A stretch of 64,000 nucleotides of DNA from Tessaracoccus defluvii (GCF_014489575.1 NZ_CP060789.1:1302001-1366000); one strand, 5' to 3'; counted from the first letter of the stretch, positions 1 through 9,183 are shown. Program-made: numbers and translations. Notes: generated from the sequence alone by a model not told the origin.

Positions 1-537
1 CTGGAGACGCTCGAGAACGCCCTGGCACGCGGCGCGAGGATCTACGGCACCCTGGCCGGCGCCGGCATCAGCAACGACAACCACGACATCGTCCAGCCGG
101 AGCCGACGGGCCGTGGCCAGTCGCAGGCCATGATCAAAGCGCTGCGCGCCGCCGGCCTCGAGCCGCGTGACATCGTCCACGTCAACGCGCACGGCACGTC
201 GACGCCGCAGGGCGACGTGACGGAGGCGAGCTCGATCGCGAAGGCGCTGGGGTCCGCGGTCGACGGCGTCGTCGTCACATCCACGAAGTCGATGACAGGT
301 CACCTGCTCGGCGGCGCCGGGGCGCTGGAGACGTTCGCGACCGTCATGGCGCTGCGCGACCGCGTCGTGCCACCGACGATCAACATCGAGAACCTCGAGC
401 CGGACCTGCCGATCGACATCGCCGTCAACGAGACCCGCCCGCTGGGTGACGGTGCGCTGGCCGCGGTGAACAACTCGTTCGGCTTCGGCGGCTCGAACGT
501 CGCCGTCGCGGTGACGAACGAGAACGTCACCGCCTAA
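1..537 (+). CDS. fabF: Beta-ketoacyl-ACP synthase II (FabF), C-terminal part, 5' end outside window
   Basis: Condensing enzyme of fatty acid elongation (malonyl-ACP plus acyl-ACP) in the cytoplasm. The frame is open from base 1, so the N-terminal part with the active-site Cys lies outside the window; 178 residues are visible. The two catalytic His motifs of KAS I/II enzymes are present: VNAHGTSTPQGD and, further on, KSMTGHLLGGAGA. The C-terminal NNSFGFGGSN motif is also typical of FabF. The gene converges with the DUF3145 gene, whose stop lies only 4 nt further on. Family identity is firm; FabF rather than FabB follows from motif context. Confidence 0.95.
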   Translation: METLENALARGARIYGTLAGAGISNDNHDIVQPEPTGRGQSQAMIKALRAAGLEPRDIVHVNAHGTSTPQGDVTEASSIAKALGSAVDGVVVTSTKSMTGHLLGGAGALETFATVMALRDRVVPPTINIENLEPDLPIDIAVNETRPLGDGALAAVNNSFGFGGSNVAVAVTNENVTA

Positions 538-541
538 GGTC

Positions 542-1066
542 TCAGACCACCTGGTGCAGCCAACGGACCGGCGCGTCCTCCGTCGCGTGACGGAACACGT
601 CGAGCTCCTCGTCCCACGGCACGCCCAGCAGCTTCTCCAGCGCCTTGTGGATCGGCTCCCCGCCGAGGGCATCGTTCGCGACGGCGTGACGGAGCCGGTC
701 CTCCGGCACCAGGATGTCGCCGTAGGTGCCGACGACCGCGGTGAAGGAGCCCAGGTCGGGCGTGTAGGAGTAGCGCTGCCCGTCGGAGGCCGACGTCGGC
801 TCCTCGGTGACCTCGAAGCGCAGCTGCATGAGTCGGGCCAGGGCGGACGACAGGGCGGCACCGGTGCCGACGGGGCCCGTCCACGACCATTCGCCACGCT
901 TGGCTCCTGGTTCGGCGGGCTGCGTCGTCCAGGTCACCTGGACCCTGTTTCCGAGCACCGACCCGATCGCCCATTCGATGTGCGGGCACAGCGCCGCCGA
1001 CGCGGAGTGGATGAGGATCATCCCACGCGCCGTGTGGTGGCTGTTCGTCGAAACGCGAGCAGTCAT
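542..1066 (-). CDS. DUF3145 family protein
   Basis: Actinobacterial protein of unknown function, 174 residues. The sequence from MTARVSTNSHH through ALCPHIEWAIGSVLG to the VPWDEELDVFRHATE region matches what I know of DUF3145, which commonly lies beside fatty-acid synthase genes in Actinobacteria, as here next to fabF. I chose the ATG at 1066 over upstream in-frame starts because an AGGAGGT ribosome binding site lies 7 nt before it. No signal peptide or membrane segment is visible. The role is unknown. Confidence 0.85.
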   Translation of the reverse strand: MTARVSTNSHHTARGMILIHSASAALCPHIEWAIGSVLGNRVQVTWTTQPAEPGAKRGEWSWTGPVGTGAALSSALARLMQLRFEVTEEPTSASDGQRYSYTPDLGSFTAVVGTYGDILVPEDRLRHAVANDALGGEPIHKALEKLLGVPWDEELDVFRHATEDAPVRWLHQVV

Positions 1067-1202
1067 CTTGGGTACCTCCTGGTCGGCCTGATTGCCTTCC
1101 CCTGCGATCATCCGGCCGGAAGCTGCCCCCAATTGTGCACCCGGGCCCGATACGCGCAACGCCCCCTTTGCCTGACCCCCGCGGAGCCGGTAGACATGCC
1201 TC

Positions 1203-3098
1203 ATGACGAACCCCCGCAGCCTCGAGACGGTCCTCCACTACCCCGACGCGATCAGCCAGGTATCCGCCGACGGGGGCGACGTCTACTGGCTCGCCGCGAT
1301 CGCCGCCGAGGACGGCCGGATCACCGTCCGGAGGCTCCGCGACGGCGAGGTCACGGACCTGACGCCCGAGGCCTCGGTGCGTTCGCGGGCGATGGAGTAC
1401 GGCGGCGGCGCCAACAGCGTCGACGCGGGCGTCCTCGCCTGGTGCGACGACCGGACCCGGCAGGTGTGGGTCGCCGACGACTCCGGTCGCCGTCCGCTCA
1501 CCCCTGAACAGGCCCGTTTCATCTACGGCGGCCTCGTCCTGAGCGTCGCTGACGGCGTGCTGCTCGCGGTCCGTGAGGATCACGACGCCGCCCCGGAACC
1601 CCGCACCGAGATCGTGGCGCTGAGCCTCACCGGGGACAATGCCGACGGCGGCCGCGTCATCGCGACGGGGGCCGACTTCTACGCGGGCATCGCCGTGCAG
1701 GCCGGGCGGCTGGCGTGGTTCCAGTGGAACCATCCGCAGATGAGCTGGGATGAGGCCTCCGTCTGGACGGCGACGCTGGCGGACCCGACCGACGCGGCCC
1801 CCGTCGTAGCGAAGCCCGAGGTGGCGGCCAACGGCTCCGTCTGGCTGCCGGACGGCCGTCTCGCCTACGTCTCCGACGAGAGCGGATTCTGGAACTGGCG
1901 GCTTGCCGGCGGGCACAGCTGGGCCATCGACCACGACGCGGCCGGCCCTCTGTGGGTGCTCGACCGCGTGGTCGCCACCGCCGTGGGCGGCACGTCGCTG
2001 GCCTCTGTCGTCTACCGGGACGGACGCGGCGCCGTCGAGGTCTGGAACTGGGCCACCGGCGCGATCACGCGGCCACTGCCCGGCACCTCCGACATCGACT
2101 CGCTGGCCTGGGCCGACGGCGTGCTGTACGCCGTCGCGCAGTGGCCCGATCGCGCCGCCACCCTAGTGGCGATCGACACCAGCGGCGCCGTCACGACCCT
2201 CGCCGGCCCGGCCGAGGGCGATCCTGAGGCCGTGGCGCCCGAGGCGGTCTGGACGTCGACCGACGCAGGTCCGATCCACAGCTGGCTGTACCGTCCGGCC
2301 GCGGAGAACCCGCCCCTGCTCGTGATGACGCACGGCGGGCCCACATCGATGGCGACGTCGTCCTATGACGAGACCCGCCAGTTCTGGGTGTCGCGCGGCT
2401 TCGCCGTCCTCGACGTCAACTACGGCGGCTCCACCGGCTTCGGCCGCGCCTACCGCAACCGGCTCCGTGGCGTGTGGGGCATTCTCGACGTGACCGATGT
2501 GGCTGCGGCTGTCCGCGACGTCACCGGACGCGGGCTGGCGGACCCCGTGCGGGTTTCCATCACGGGAGGCAGCGCCGGAGGATTCACGACGCTGGGTTCC
2601 CTGGTCGGCACCGACCTGTACGCCGCCGGCATCAGCCGGTACGGGATCGGCGACCTGACGACGCTTGCCACCGACACGCACAAGGCCGAGTCCCGGTACT
2701 GCGACGGGCTGGTGGCGCCGTGGCCCGAGGGCCGCGACGTCTACGTGGAGCGCTCCCCCATCCAGCACCTCGACACGCTGACGACGCCGATGCTGATCTT
2801 GCAGGGCACCGAAGACAAGGTGGTGCCGCCGGCGCAGGCGGTGCAGATGGCCGACGCCGTCCGCGCGGCGGGCAGGCCTGTCGCGCTGGTGATGCTCGAG
2901 GGCGAGGGCCACGGCTTCCGGGCGTGGGCGACGCGGCGCACCGCGCTGGAGGCGCAGGTGTCGTTCCTGGAACAGGTCCTGGGCCTACCGCACAGCGACG
3001 ACGTGCCACTGCTGGCGATCGAGAACCTGCCGACGCCGGTCGTCGAAGTCGAGCCGGTCGCCGAGCCGGACCCCGAGACCGGGCCGGTAGCCGACTGA
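1203..3098 (+). CDS. S9 family prolyl oligopeptidase / acylaminoacyl-peptidase-like serine peptidase
   Basis: Cytoplasmic serine peptidase of 631 residues. The N-terminal ~370 residues form a WD/beta-propeller-like domain (repeated GxVYW and WxPDGRLAYVS-type strands). The C-terminal part is an alpha/beta hydrolase: HGGP oxyanion region, GGSAGG nucleophile elbow (Ser about 457), Asp about 538 in GTEDKVVPP, and His about 570 in EGHGF. This is the S9C-type order and length. The C-terminal tail is Pro/Glu-rich. There is no signal peptide, so intracellular peptide breakdown is the likely role. It is divergent from the DUF3145 gene across a 136-nt gap. Confidence 0.92.
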   Translation: MTNPRSLETVLHYPDAISQVSADGGDVYWLAAIAAEDGRITVRRLRDGEVTDLTPEASVRSRAMEYGGGANSVDAGVLAWCDDRTRQVWVADDSGRRPLTPEQARFIYGGLVLSVADGVLLAVREDHDAAPEPRTEIVALSLTGDNADGGRVIATGADFYAGIAVQAGRLAWFQWNHPQMSWDEASVWTATLADPTDAAPVVAKPEVAANGSVWLPDGRLAYVSDESGFWNWRLAGGHSWAIDHDAAGPLWVLDRVVATAVGGTSLASVVYRDGRGAVEVWNWATGAITRPLPGTSDIDSLAWADGVLYAVAQWPDRAATLVAIDTSGAVTTLAGPAEGDPEAVAPEAVWTSTDAGPIHSWLYRPAAENPPLLVMTHGGPTSMATSSYDETRQFWVSRGFAVLDVNYGGSTGFGRAYRNRLRGVWGILDVTDVAAAVRDVTGRGLADPVRVSITGGSAGGFTTLGSLVGTDLYAAGISRYGIGDLTTLATDTHKAESRYCDGLVAPWPEGRDVYVERSPIQHLDTLTTPMLILQGTEDKVVPPAQAVQMADAVRAAGRPVALVMLEGEGHGFRAWATRRTALEAQVSFLEQVLGLPHSDDVPLLAIENLPTPVVEVEPVAEPDPETGPVAD

Positions 3099-3102
3099 CC
3101 CG

Positions 3103-3792
3103 TCAGGGCTGAGCGGGTCGGGGCCCGAAGATCGCGGTACCGATCCGCACACACGTCGACCCGTGGGCAACGGCGAGGCGGAAGTCGCCCGACATGCCCA
3201 TGCTGAGCTCGTCCCAGCCGCCGCCGAAGCGGTTCTGGAGCCGGTCCCTGGCAGCTGCGAGCGCCGCGAAACAGGCGCCGACGGCGTCGGCATCGGGACT
3301 GTTGACGGCGAGCGTCATGAGCCCGCGCGGCTCGAGCGCGTCGAAGGCGGCCAACTGCTCGGCGAAACCAACCACGTCGTCGGGGGTGATCCCCGATTTC
3401 GCCTCCTCGCCGGAGGTGTTGACCTGCACGAGCACCGGCAGCCTCCGCCCCAGCGCCTTGAGGCGTCGCTGCAGCGCGCCCGCGAGCCGCAGCGAGTCGA
3501 GCGACTGCAGTTCAGCGGCGTGCTGCGCGATCAGGCCCGCCTTGTTGGACTGGACCTGGCCGATCGCCACGAACTGGAACGGCTCGCCCAGCTCGCCCGC
3601 CTTCGCCGCGAGTTCCTGGGGGCGGTTCTCGCCGAAGCGGAGGTAGCCCAGCGTGGCGGCCTCGCGGATCGCGTCGATGGGGTGGAACTTGGAGACGGGC
3701 AGCAGCGACACCCCGGCCGGGTCGCGGCCGGCGTCACGGCAGGCGGTGTCGATCTGCTCCCGGACCCGCCGCAGGTTCTCGGCGACGCTCAC
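3103..3792 (-). CDS. YggS family pyridoxal phosphate homeostasis protein
   Basis: PLP-binding protein of the YggS/PROSC family, 229 residues, a TIM-barrel with no known catalytic activity that buffers cellular PLP. The PLP lysine is Lys35 in LLPVSKFHP; FGENRPQEL and the phosphate-binding MGMSGDF and VRIGTAIFG motifs are all present. It starts at a GTG that overlaps the stop of the upstream VWA gene (GTGA), so it is the last gene of the moxR-DUF58-VWA operon. In many other Actinobacteria yggS sits near ftsZ instead. Confidence 0.93.
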   Translation of the reverse strand: MSVAENLRRVREQIDTACRDAGRDPAGVSLLPVSKFHPIDAIREAATLGYLRFGENRPQELAAKAGELGEPFQFVAIGQVQSNKAGLIAQHAAELQSLDSLRLAGALQRRLKALGRRLPVLVQVNTSGEEAKSGITPDDVVGFAEQLAAFDALEPRGLMTLAVNSPDADAVGACFAALAAARDRLQNRFGGGWDELSMGMSGDFRLAVAHGSTCVRIGTAIFGPRPAQP

Positions 3793-4745
3793 GGCCAGCG
3801 TGCCCCGAGCGAGATCACGCCCAGCGCCGCCAGCACGGCGAAGATGAGGGCAAGGCCCGCGTACCGGTCGGTGACCTCGGCGGGCACCTTCTCGGTACCG
3901 ACGGAGGCGCGGATGGCCTCGTAGACCTCGCTCAGCTGCGAGGCCGAGTCGGCCGAGTACTTCTTGCCGCCCGACAGCTTCGCGATCTCGCTCAACTCGT
4001 AGTGGTCGACGGCGACCCGCTGCCGTTGGCCGTCCTGCTCGACGAAGCCGTTGTCGGTGCCGAACGCGATCGTGTAGACGGGCACGCCCGCCTCCTTCGC
4101 CGAGGTGGCTGCGCCGGCCGAGGCGCGACCGACGTTGGTGGCGCCGTCGGAGAGGAGCACGATGGCGGCCGGCGGCGTCTCGTCGGGGTTGTCGGGGTCC
4201 GGTGGCACAAGCTTCAGCGCGTCGAGACTCTTGTAGATGCCCTCGCCGACAGCCGTCGACGGCGCCAGCACCAGTGCGTCGATGGCCCGGTCGAGCACGC
4301 CGCGGTCGGTGGTCGGCGCGACGTTGACGGCCGGCGTGCCGGCGAACGTGACGAGCGCCACGTTGAACCGCTCGGGCAGCGAGCCGATGAACGCCTTCGC
4401 GGCCGCCTGCGCCGCGCGGATCCGGTTCGGGTCGACGTCCTCGGCCTCCATGGACCAGGACACGTCCAGCGCGACGACGATGGTCGCCCGGTCGCGGGGC
4501 TTGTCGACGTAGTCACGTGGGATGGCCCACGCCACGATCAGCGAGGCGAGCGACAGCATCGCCAGCAGGACGGCGCCGTTGCGTTTCCAGGCCGCGTCCT
4601 TCGGCACCACCACGCGCAGCCGGTGGCTGACCTGCGTCTTCGAGCCCCGGTTGGACAGCAGCACGTACAGCACCCCGATGACGGGGATGATCAGCAACGC
4701 CCACAGGCGGCCGGGCATCAGGAACTCCATGCCGAGGAAGGTCAT
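3789..4745 (-). CDS. VWA domain-containing membrane protein (BatA/BatB-like)
   Basis: Membrane-anchored von Willebrand factor A protein, 318 residues. It has two N-terminal membrane segments (MPGRLWALLIIPVIGVLYVL and a LLAMLSLASLIVAWAI stretch), then a VWA domain with an intact MIDAS (DVSWS, then TFAG and SDG), and one C-terminal membrane segment (LALIFAVLAALGVISLG). The ATG at 4745 overlaps the upstream stop as ATGA and has GAGGTGG upstream; an in-frame GTG at 4754 is possible. With MoxR, DUF58 and a second VWA protein it forms the Bat-type operon, thought to work with the MoxR ATPase on metal or protein-complex maturation or stress tolerance. Confidence 0.88.
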   Translation of the reverse strand: MTFLGMEFLMPGRLWALLIIPVIGVLYVLLSNRGSKTQVSHRLRVVVPKDAAWKRNGAVLLAMLSLASLIVAWAIPRDYVDKPRDRATIVVALDVSWSMEAEDVDPNRIRAAQAAAKAFIGSLPERFNVALVTFAGTPAVNVAPTTDRGVLDRAIDALVLAPSTAVGEGIYKSLDALKLVPPDPDNPDETPPAAIVLLSDGATNVGRASAGAATSAKEAGVPVYTIAFGTDNGFVEQDGQRQRVAVDHYELSEIAKLSGGKKYSADSASQLSEVYEAIRASVGTEKVPAEVTDRYAGLALIFAVLAALGVISLGARWP

Positions 4746-5704
4746 CGCGGCCACCTCGCTGCCATGAAGACGGCGCCGAGCGCGGCGACGACCGCGAAGG
4801 CGAGCGCCACCGCGGCGTACGTGGCGGTGATGGGCTTGGAGACGTCCTCGTAGCCGATCACGGAGCCGATCTCCTTGTAGGCGCCCTCCAGGGAGGCCCT
4901 GTCGTCGGCTCCGACGGCGCGGGCGCCGGTCGTCGAGGCGATGGTCTGCAGCGTCGTCTTGTCGGGGGCGACGTTTTCGCGCTTGCCGTCGATGTCGACG
5001 AAGCCGTTCTCGGTGCCGTAGGCGATGGTGAAGATCGGGATGCCCCGCTGCTTGGCCGACGTCGTCGGCCCGGCCGGCGCGGGGCCCTCGGTGTTGGTGC
5101 CGTCGGAGAGCATCACGATCATCGCGGGTGCCGCCTCGTCGCCGTCACCCTCGGGTGCCTGGTCGACGGCGCTCAACGCGGCGGTGATGGCGTCGCCGAT
5201 GGCTGTGCCGTCCTCGAGCTGCAGGGAGTCGAGCACCCGGTCGACGGCGCCGCGGTCGGTCGACGGCGGCATCGCGATGGCCGGGGTGCCGGCCATGGTG
5301 ACGACTGCGACGTTGTAGGAGACAGGCAGGGAGTCGACGAACTCGCGGGCGGCCTGCTTGGCGGCCGACAGCCGGTTCGGGGCGACGTCCTCGGCCGCCA
5401 TCGACCTGGACGTGTCGACCACCATGACGACGGTGGCGCGTTCCCGCGGCTGCTTCTCCGTCCCCAGCGGGTTCGCGTAGGCGAGGCTGAGCGCGACCAG
5501 GGAGCACAGCGACATGGCCACGAACAGGTGCCTGGTCCAGCGTCGCTGCGGCCCGACCACCCTGCCGAGCATGCCCGTGTTGGTGAAGCGGAGCGCGACC
5601 CGGCCCTTGAGCCGGAGGATGATCAGGTACGCGATGATCAGCACGGGCAGCAGGAGCAGCGTCCAGAGGCGCTCCGGGTTGCCGAAGTCGGGGATCCAGC
5701 TCAT
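4742..5704 (-). CDS. VWA domain-containing membrane protein (BatA-like), paralogue of the next gene
   Basis: 320 residues, same plan as the following VWA gene: N-terminal membrane segments (LWTLLLLPVLIIAYLIIL and LFVAMSLCSLVALSLAYA), a VWA domain with DTSRS MIDAS and LSDGTNT, and a C-terminal membrane segment. The two proteins share many local motifs (RATVV-V-D-S-SM-AEDV-PNR), so they arose by tandem duplication. The start ATG overlaps the DUF58 stop (TGATG), which fixes it at 5704 and implies translational coupling. Confidence 0.88.
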   Translation of the reverse strand: MSWIPDFGNPERLWTLLLLPVLIIAYLIILRLKGRVALRFTNTGMLGRVVGPQRRWTRHLFVAMSLCSLVALSLAYANPLGTEKQPRERATVVMVVDTSRSMAAEDVAPNRLSAAKQAAREFVDSLPVSYNVAVVTMAGTPAIAMPPSTDRGAVDRVLDSLQLEDGTAIGDAITAALSAVDQAPEGDGDEAAPAMIVMLSDGTNTEGPAPAGPTTSAKQRGIPIFTIAYGTENGFVDIDGKRENVAPDKTTLQTIASTTGARAVGADDRASLEGAYKEIGSVIGYEDVSKPITATYAAVALAFAVVAALGAVFMAARWPR

Positions 5705-6783
5705 CACTTGCTCACCCCCTGCGGCGGCTGATGCAGGATGGCCGCCGTCCGGCGGTAGTTCAGCACGAAGCGGGCGATGTCGGCGACCCAGTCCCGGTCG
5801 GTCCGCAGCTGGATGTGCCCGGCCCCGGCGCGTCGCAGGGCGACCTTCACGCGTTCCCGCTGGGCGGTGGTCGCAGCGTCCATGCGTCGCTTGGCCGCGT
5901 CGTCGGAGGTGTTGACGTAGCGGGAGAAAGCCGTCTCCGGGTCGCGGATCAGCATCTCGCCGACGTCGGGGAACTCGACCTCGGCACGGTCGATGACCTC
6001 GACGCACAGCACCTGGTTGCGCACCGCGAGACGGCGCAGCGACCGTTCCCAGTCGGGCTCGACGCTCGGATCCAGTTCCGCGTCGCCCGGGGTCAGGAAG
6101 TCGGAGACGACCACCCGCATGCCGCGGCGGCGCTGCGAGCGGTTGAGCAGCTCGATGCCGTCGGCCAGTTCGAGGGTGCCGGGCGCGTGGTCGGGGACGA
6201 TCGGTTCGGTCAGCAGCTTGCGCAGCAGGCCGTACAGCGCGGTGCGGCCCGACCGTGCCGGGAGGCGTTTGACCTTGTCGGGAAGCATCACCATGCCGCC
6301 GAAGCGGTCACCCATCCGCTGGCTAAGGAAGCCGATGGTGGCGATGGCGGCGATGCCCAGGTCACGTTTGGTGATGCCCTCGGTGCCCCAGTTCATCGAC
6401 GGCGTGGCATCCAGCAGCGCCCACACCTCGAGCTCACGGTCGGCCATGGTGTCGCGCACGTGCGGGATGGTGGTGCGGGCGGTGACGGCCCAGTCCATCT
6501 TGCGGACGTCGTCCTGGCCGGGCTGATAGATGCGGGCGTCGTTGGTGTCGGAGCCGGGGCCCGGAAGCAGTCCCAGGTGGTCGCCGTGGAGGAAGCCCTC
6601 CAGGCGGCGGACGATCGTCAGTTCGAGCCGACGCAGCGCGGCCTCAGGGGCGAGCTTGCTGAGCGGGACCGTCGGCCCCGTCGGGGGCCGCAGGACGGAC
6701 CACTCCGCGCCCGTCTTGTCGGGTGCGGGCAGGGGCGGCCCCTGTGGAGGGGGGCCGTTGAAGCTGAAGCCCGGAGTCGACAC
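5704..6783 (-). CDS. DUF58 domain-containing protein
   Basis: 359 residues, GTG start. The core contains the DUF58 signature YQPGQDDVRKMDWAVTART and a degenerate VWA-like fold (ALLDATPSM). The Pro-rich N-terminus (about residues 1-40) is likely disordered. There is no clear membrane segment, so it is probably cytoplasmic. It lies between the MoxR ATPase (6-nt gap) and the two VWA proteins, the order usual for MoxR/Bat operons. The exact biochemical role of DUF58 proteins is not established. Confidence 0.88.
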   Translation of the reverse strand: MSTPGFSFNGPPPQGPPLPAPDKTGAEWSVLRPPTGPTVPLSKLAPEAALRRLELTIVRRLEGFLHGDHLGLLPGPGSDTNDARIYQPGQDDVRKMDWAVTARTTIPHVRDTMADRELEVWALLDATPSMNWGTEGITKRDLGIAAIATIGFLSQRMGDRFGGMVMLPDKVKRLPARSGRTALYGLLRKLLTEPIVPDHAPGTLELADGIELLNRSQRRRGMRVVVSDFLTPGDAELDPSVEPDWERSLRRLAVRNQVLCVEVIDRAEVEFPDVGEMLIRDPETAFSRYVNTSDDAAKRRMDAATTAQRERVKVALRRAGAGHIQLRTDRDWVADIARFVLNYRRTAAILHQPPQGVSK

Positions 6784-6789
6784 GGCGTC

Positions 6790-7854
6790 CTAGGCCCGCC
6801 CGGGCTGGTGCGCGTGCTGCTGATGGCTCGCCTGGCGCTGCTCCTTGTTCCACACGGGGGTGGGCGCGGGGACCATCGCGAGGATGCGGTCCACGACGTC
6901 GGTCGGGTTGATGTTGTCGGCGACGGCGTCGAAGCCGAGGACGATGCGGTGCGCCATGACGTCCTTGGCGACGGCCTGGACGTCGGTGGGGAGCACGTAG
7001 TCGCGGCCGTTGATGAGCGCGAGGGCGCGGGCGGCTGCGACGAGGCCGAGGGTCGCACGCGGCGAGCAGCCGATCTGGATGACGCCGGCGAGGTCGGGCA
7101 TGTCGAAGTCGGCCGGGTTACGGGAGGCGAGCACGAGCCGCACGATGTACTCGGCCACGAGGTTGTGCACGAACACATTGGACGCCATGTCCTGCAGGTG
7201 ACGCACCACCTGCGGGTCCAGCACCCTGTCGGCCTCCGGCGGGGTGACGCTCATGCGTCGGAGGATCTCGAGCTCCTCGTTGCCGCGGGGGTAGGGCACG
7301 TCGACCTTCACGAGGAAGCGGTCGCGCTGCGCCTCGGGCAGGGGGTAGACGCCCTCGGACTCGACCGGGTTCTGGGTGGCGATGACGATGAAGGGCTTCG
7401 GCGCCGGGTACGTCTTGCCGCCGATGGAGACCTGCTTCTCGGCCATGATCTCGAGCATCGCGGACTGCACCTTGGCCGGCGCCCGGTTGATCTCGTCGGC
7501 GAGCACGAAGTTCACGAAGATGGGGCCGAGTTCGATCTCGAAGGTCTCTGCCTTGGCGGAGTAGATGCGTGTGCCGACGATGTCGGACGGCACCAGGTCG
7601 GGTGTGAACTGGACACGCGCGAAATCGCCACCGACGACGGTGGCGAAGGAGCGCACGGCCAGCGTCTTGGCGACACCCGGGACACCCTCGAGCAGGCAGT
7701 GGCCCTTGGCGAGCAGCGCGACCATCAGCTGCTGCACCATGTGCTCCTGACCGACGATGACGCGCTGGACCTGGCTGATCGCCTGGCCCAGCAACTTCGC
7801 GGCTTCCCCCACGCTCTGCGGCAGCGGCGTGTTGTCCGTCGGCGTAATGCTCAC
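6790..7854 (-). CDS. MoxR family AAA+ ATPase
   Basis: Chaperone-like AAA+ ATPase, 354 residues. Walker A is GVPGVAKT (Lys about 63), Walker B is VLADEINRA, and sensor regions follow (IATQNPVE, then LPEAQRDRF arginine finger region). The C-terminal lid is typical of MoxR. I chose GTG at 7854 because GAGGAGT lies about 8 nt upstream and the protein then begins at the usual distance before the ATPase core; the frame is open further upstream but that region has no conserved sequence. First gene of the five-gene operon ending in yggS. Confidence 0.92.
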   Translation of the reverse strand: MSITPTDNTPLPQSVGEAAKLLGQAISQVQRVIVGQEHMVQQLMVALLAKGHCLLEGVPGVAKTLAVRSFATVVGGDFARVQFTPDLVPSDIVGTRIYSAKAETFEIELGPIFVNFVLADEINRAPAKVQSAMLEIMAEKQVSIGGKTYPAPKPFIVIATQNPVESEGVYPLPEAQRDRFLVKVDVPYPRGNEELEILRRMSVTPPEADRVLDPQVVRHLQDMASNVFVHNLVAEYIVRLVLASRNPADFDMPDLAGVIQIGCSPRATLGLVAAARALALINGRDYVLPTDVQAVAKDVMAHRIVLGFDAVADNINPTDVVDRILAMVPAPTPVWNKEQRQASHQQHAHQPGRA

Positions 7855-8005
7855 GCGGTGACTCCTCACGAGATGATTCCCGGCCAACGATAGCGCGGCC
7901 CGGGTAGCAGGCTCCCCGAAGCGGCCGACGGTCGGACCAGGGCCGACAGGCGGCGCCGAACTGCCTGCGGCGTGCTGCTTTGCAGATGTGGTTCCATTGA
8001 CCCTG

Positions 8006-9004
8006 ATGAGCAACGAGGAAGCAGACGCCACCGGCCCGGCTCCGGAGGCCGTGACGCCGGGTGTCGGGGGTCTCGACGACACCCCGACGGTCACGCACGC
8101 CTCCGGGGAGCCGGGCCCGACCCGGGTCGTCGCAGAACCGTACTTTCCACCGGTCGAACTCGCCCCGCAGTTCCCGCTGACCGACGACGATCCCGTCCGC
8201 GTCGGCGACTTCTGGCTCGATGCCAGGTTGACGGCCTCGCCGGCCGGCATGGCATTCGTCGGCCACGAGGACGGTGGCGACTCCGTCATGGTGCTGCTCC
8301 TGTCCGAGGGCGCGGCCGGTGACGCGGCCGCCCGTTCCCGCTTCTCCGGCGAGATCAATGCCATGCACATCGACACCGTCGTGGCACGTGGCGGGGAGAA
8401 CCAGGAGGAGGGTCGCCTCGGCGTCCGTTACCGCGGCGAGGAGGACGATCCGCAGCTCGATCGGCATCAGCCGCTCGCACCGTGGGCTGCGCTGGCCTTC
8501 GACGGCTCCCTGCGCGCCGTCGGGGAGGCGGAACGCGTGTTGCACGCGATCGATCTGTCGCGCACTCCCCCGCTGAGTAAGCCGGCCGGCCCCGAGTACA
8601 TGCTGCACTGGACCGGGAAGACGGGGCACGGCACCACCCGGCTGTGGCCGCTCCCCTGGCCCGGCCGGAAGGACCGCGGCGGCTGGATCACGATGTTGAC
8701 GTCTTTCCTGCTGATGCTGCTGCTGACGGCTGTGGCTCTGCTGCTGGCGATCCTGGTGTTCCAGAATCAGCCGCTGGTCAACGCGCCGCAGCCGATCCCG
8801 TCGCCGGCCTCAGGATCGGGATCCGGTTCGGGTTCCCCCCAGTCGGGCAGCGGCTCAGGCTCGCCGAGCCCCCAGTCGGGCTCGCCCTCCGGCACACAGA
8901 GCAGCGGCGACGGCGGCGGCCCGTACTCGCACAGTCCGTCCATGGTGCAGCCGAGCGGCGACAGCTCCGGGCCTGGCGATCCGAAGCCGAACCCCAAGCT
9001 CTAG
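8006..9004 (+). CDS. Putative membrane protein with Ser/Gly/Pro-rich C-terminal tail, function unknown
   Basis: 332 residues, not recognised as a named family. An acidic N-terminal half of about 220 residues carries short beta-like stretches (VRVGDFWLDARL, VMVLLLSEG). One strong membrane helix (about residues 225-250, FLLMLLLTAVALLLAILVF) follows, then a low-complexity Ser/Gly/Pro tail of ~75 residues containing SGSGSGS-type repeats. Topology is probably N-in with the tail outside. There is no clear ribosome binding site; ATG 8006 is chosen, with an in-frame GTG at 7988 as alternative. It is divergent from the moxR operon (151 nt apart), so a shared promoter region is possible. Confidence 0.7.
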   Translation: MSNEEADATGPAPEAVTPGVGGLDDTPTVTHASGEPGPTRVVAEPYFPPVELAPQFPLTDDDPVRVGDFWLDARLTASPAGMAFVGHEDGGDSVMVLLLSEGAAGDAAARSRFSGEINAMHIDTVVARGGENQEEGRLGVRYRGEEDDPQLDRHQPLAPWAALAFDGSLRAVGEAERVLHAIDLSRTPPLSKPAGPEYMLHWTGKTGHGTTRLWPLPWPGRKDRGGWITMLTSFLLMLLLTAVALLLAILVFQNQPLVNAPQPIPSPASGSGSGSGSPQSGSGSGSPSPQSGSPSGTQSSGDGGGPYSHSPSMVQPSGDSSGPGDPKPNPKL

Positions 9005-9041
9005 GCACGCTGCCCTCCCCCGCTATGCTGTCGCTCGCTAC

Positions 9042-9118
9042 GGGGCGTTAGCTCAGCCGGTTAGAGCAGTGGACTCATAATCCGCCCGTCGCGGGTTCGA
9101 GCCCCGCACGCCCCACCA
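9042..9118 (+). tRNA. tRNA with CAU anticodon (tRNA-Met or lysidine-modified tRNA-Ile2)
   Basis: A full cloverleaf is visible. The acceptor stem GGGGCGT pairs with ACGCCCC. The D-arm is GCTC/GAGC, the anticodon stem GTGGA/TCCGC with loop CTCATAA (anticodon CAT), and the T-arm GCGGG-TTCGAGC-CCCGC. Discriminator A and an encoded CCA (9116-9118) follow. It is not the initiator, which would lack the 1-72 pair. Elongator Met and Ile2 both use the CTCATAA loop; the G-rich acceptor resembles actinobacterial Ile2, but sequence alone does not settle it here. A TATGCT -10-like hexamer lies 12 nt upstream. Confidence 0.93.
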
Positions 9119-9183
9119 CGGTGTCTTGCGGGAACGCGCAACTGCTCGCTCCACTGCTCGACCCATCGATCCCACGCAACCAC

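Noticed and set aside
5731..7893. Plus-strand open frame of 720 codons over DUF58 and MoxR genes
   Set aside because: Antisense shadow with His/Asp/Val-rich low-complexity sequence and no motif; the minus-strand genes are well conserved.
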